From contig CAWDIH010000001.1 in the NCBI GenBank assembly GCA_963802415.1, positions 930,001 to 994,000 on the forward strand: a stretch of 64,000 nt of DNA, written 5' to 3'. Shown one piece after another: positions 63,762-64,000 of the stretch. The first letter of the stretch is position 1. Every line of letters starts with the position of its first letter. This stretch comes from DATAES01 sp963802415. Lineage in GTDB: Bacteria; Actinomycetota; Acidimicrobiia; Acidimicrobiales; JACDCH01. Position numbers and translations under genes: made by a program. The notes beneath the pieces were generated by a model, which was given only the letters and a program-made list of their open reading frames with translations, was not told the origin of the DNA and made no database searches.

Positions 63762-64000
63762 TCACGGAACGACTCGGATGAGACCTTCCTGCGTCACCGA
63801 GGCGACGAGGTCGCCGTCCTCGGCGTAGATGAGGCCGCGGGCGAGGCCGCGCGCGTCGGACGTCGAGGGCGTGTCCTGTACGTAGAGCATCCACTCGTCG
63901 GCGCGGAACGGCCGGTGGAACCACATGGCGTGGTCGAGGCTCGCCATCATCAGTTGCTGGTCGGCCACCCGTCCGCCGTGCGGCAGCAGCGTGGTGTCGA
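63762..64000 (-). CDS. tesB: Acyl-CoA thioesterase II (TesB), C-terminal part
   Basis: About 79 residues up to the window edge: VADQQLMMASLDHAMWFHRP, ADEWMLYVQDTPSTSDARGL, ARGLIYAEDGDLVASVTQEG, the second hot-dog domain of TesB with the catalytic Asp in SLDHA and Thr/Gln of the last motif. Hydrolyses acyl-CoA to acid and CoA. Stops 7 bases before the dehydrogenase start, so likely first in its transcript. Rest lies outside. Confidence 0.9.
   Translation of the reverse strand, partial: DTTLLPHGGRVADQQLMMASLDHAMWFHRPFRADEWMLYVQDTPSTSDARGLARGLIYAEDGDLVASVTQEGLIRVVP

Overview
The window is a 64 kb chromosomal piece of a high-GC actinobacterium, most likely an uncultured member of the Acidimicrobiia (Ilumatobacter-like). 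This placement is inferred from gene content: CarD, DisA next to RadA, ClpC, an LppM-type lipoprotein, DUF3263 followed by a LytR_C protein, GpgS, a HemQ-type haem enzyme, frequent GTG/TTG starts and very GC-rich third codon positions. No rRNA operon, CRISPR array or intact prophage is present. One tRNA is visible.

Layout. 1-5.9 kb: partial membrane protein, polyprenyl diphosphate synthase, clpC, a universal stress protein and an LppM-like lipoprotein. 5.9-14.3 kb: radA-disA, a GNAT enzyme, a tandem 89-bp repeat, a methyltransferase, a dienelactone hydrolase, a Crp-type regulator, then carD-ispD-ispF-rlmB. 14.3-17.9 kb: a decayed integrated element bounded by a 47-bp copy of the 3' part of tRNA-Thr and the real tRNA-Thr, with an integrase remnant, a 5'-truncated kup and a ycnI fragment. 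18-30.5 kb: DUF3263/LytR_C pair, trehalose genes otsB and otsA, glycerate kinase, gpgS, a MoaD-like protein, CIRCE-groEL, fdhD, a lipoprotein coupled to a divergent FtsH-like protease, and hemQ. 30.5-35.5 kb (minus strand): a branched-chain amino-acid ABC transporter (livK, livH, a livM-livG fusion, livF). 35.6-40.2 kb: alaX-larE, small unknown genes, an AbiEi/DUF559 gene bracketed by REP-like hairpins, and an Rrf2 regulator. 40.2-46.2 kb: a CoA-disulfide-reductase-like flavoprotein, amt-glnK-glnD and a NUDIX hydrolase. 46.2-64 kb: M1-like metallopeptidase, amidase, PAC2 protein, msrB, a thioredoxin-like gene with an in-frame TGA at its redox site, a CBS-citrate synthase fusion, a MazF toxin, a LuxR/cyclase/NB-ARC regulator, an ERCC4 nuclease, and a set of minus-strand metabolic genes ending in a partial tesB.

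How the genes fit together: ammonium uptake and its PII/GlnD control form one unit; otsA, otsB and gpgS point to trehalose and glucosylglycerate as compatible solutes; ClpC, GroEL, FtsH-like, Usp, MsrB and PrxQ cover protein quality and redox stress. Gene order is otherwise ordinary for the group.

Two cautions. About twenty otherwise well-conserved genes carry single-base frameshifts (radA, ispA-type synthase, livF/H/K, otsB, larE and others), far too many to be real in housekeeping genes, so indel errors in the assembly are the simplest explanation. Frameshifted genes are given as one entry spanning all pieces. By contrast the TGA inside the thioredoxin-like gene at 51.34 kb is in frame, sits exactly where the catalytic cysteine belongs and is followed by a hairpin, so it is the best candidate here for unusual biology (selenocysteine).
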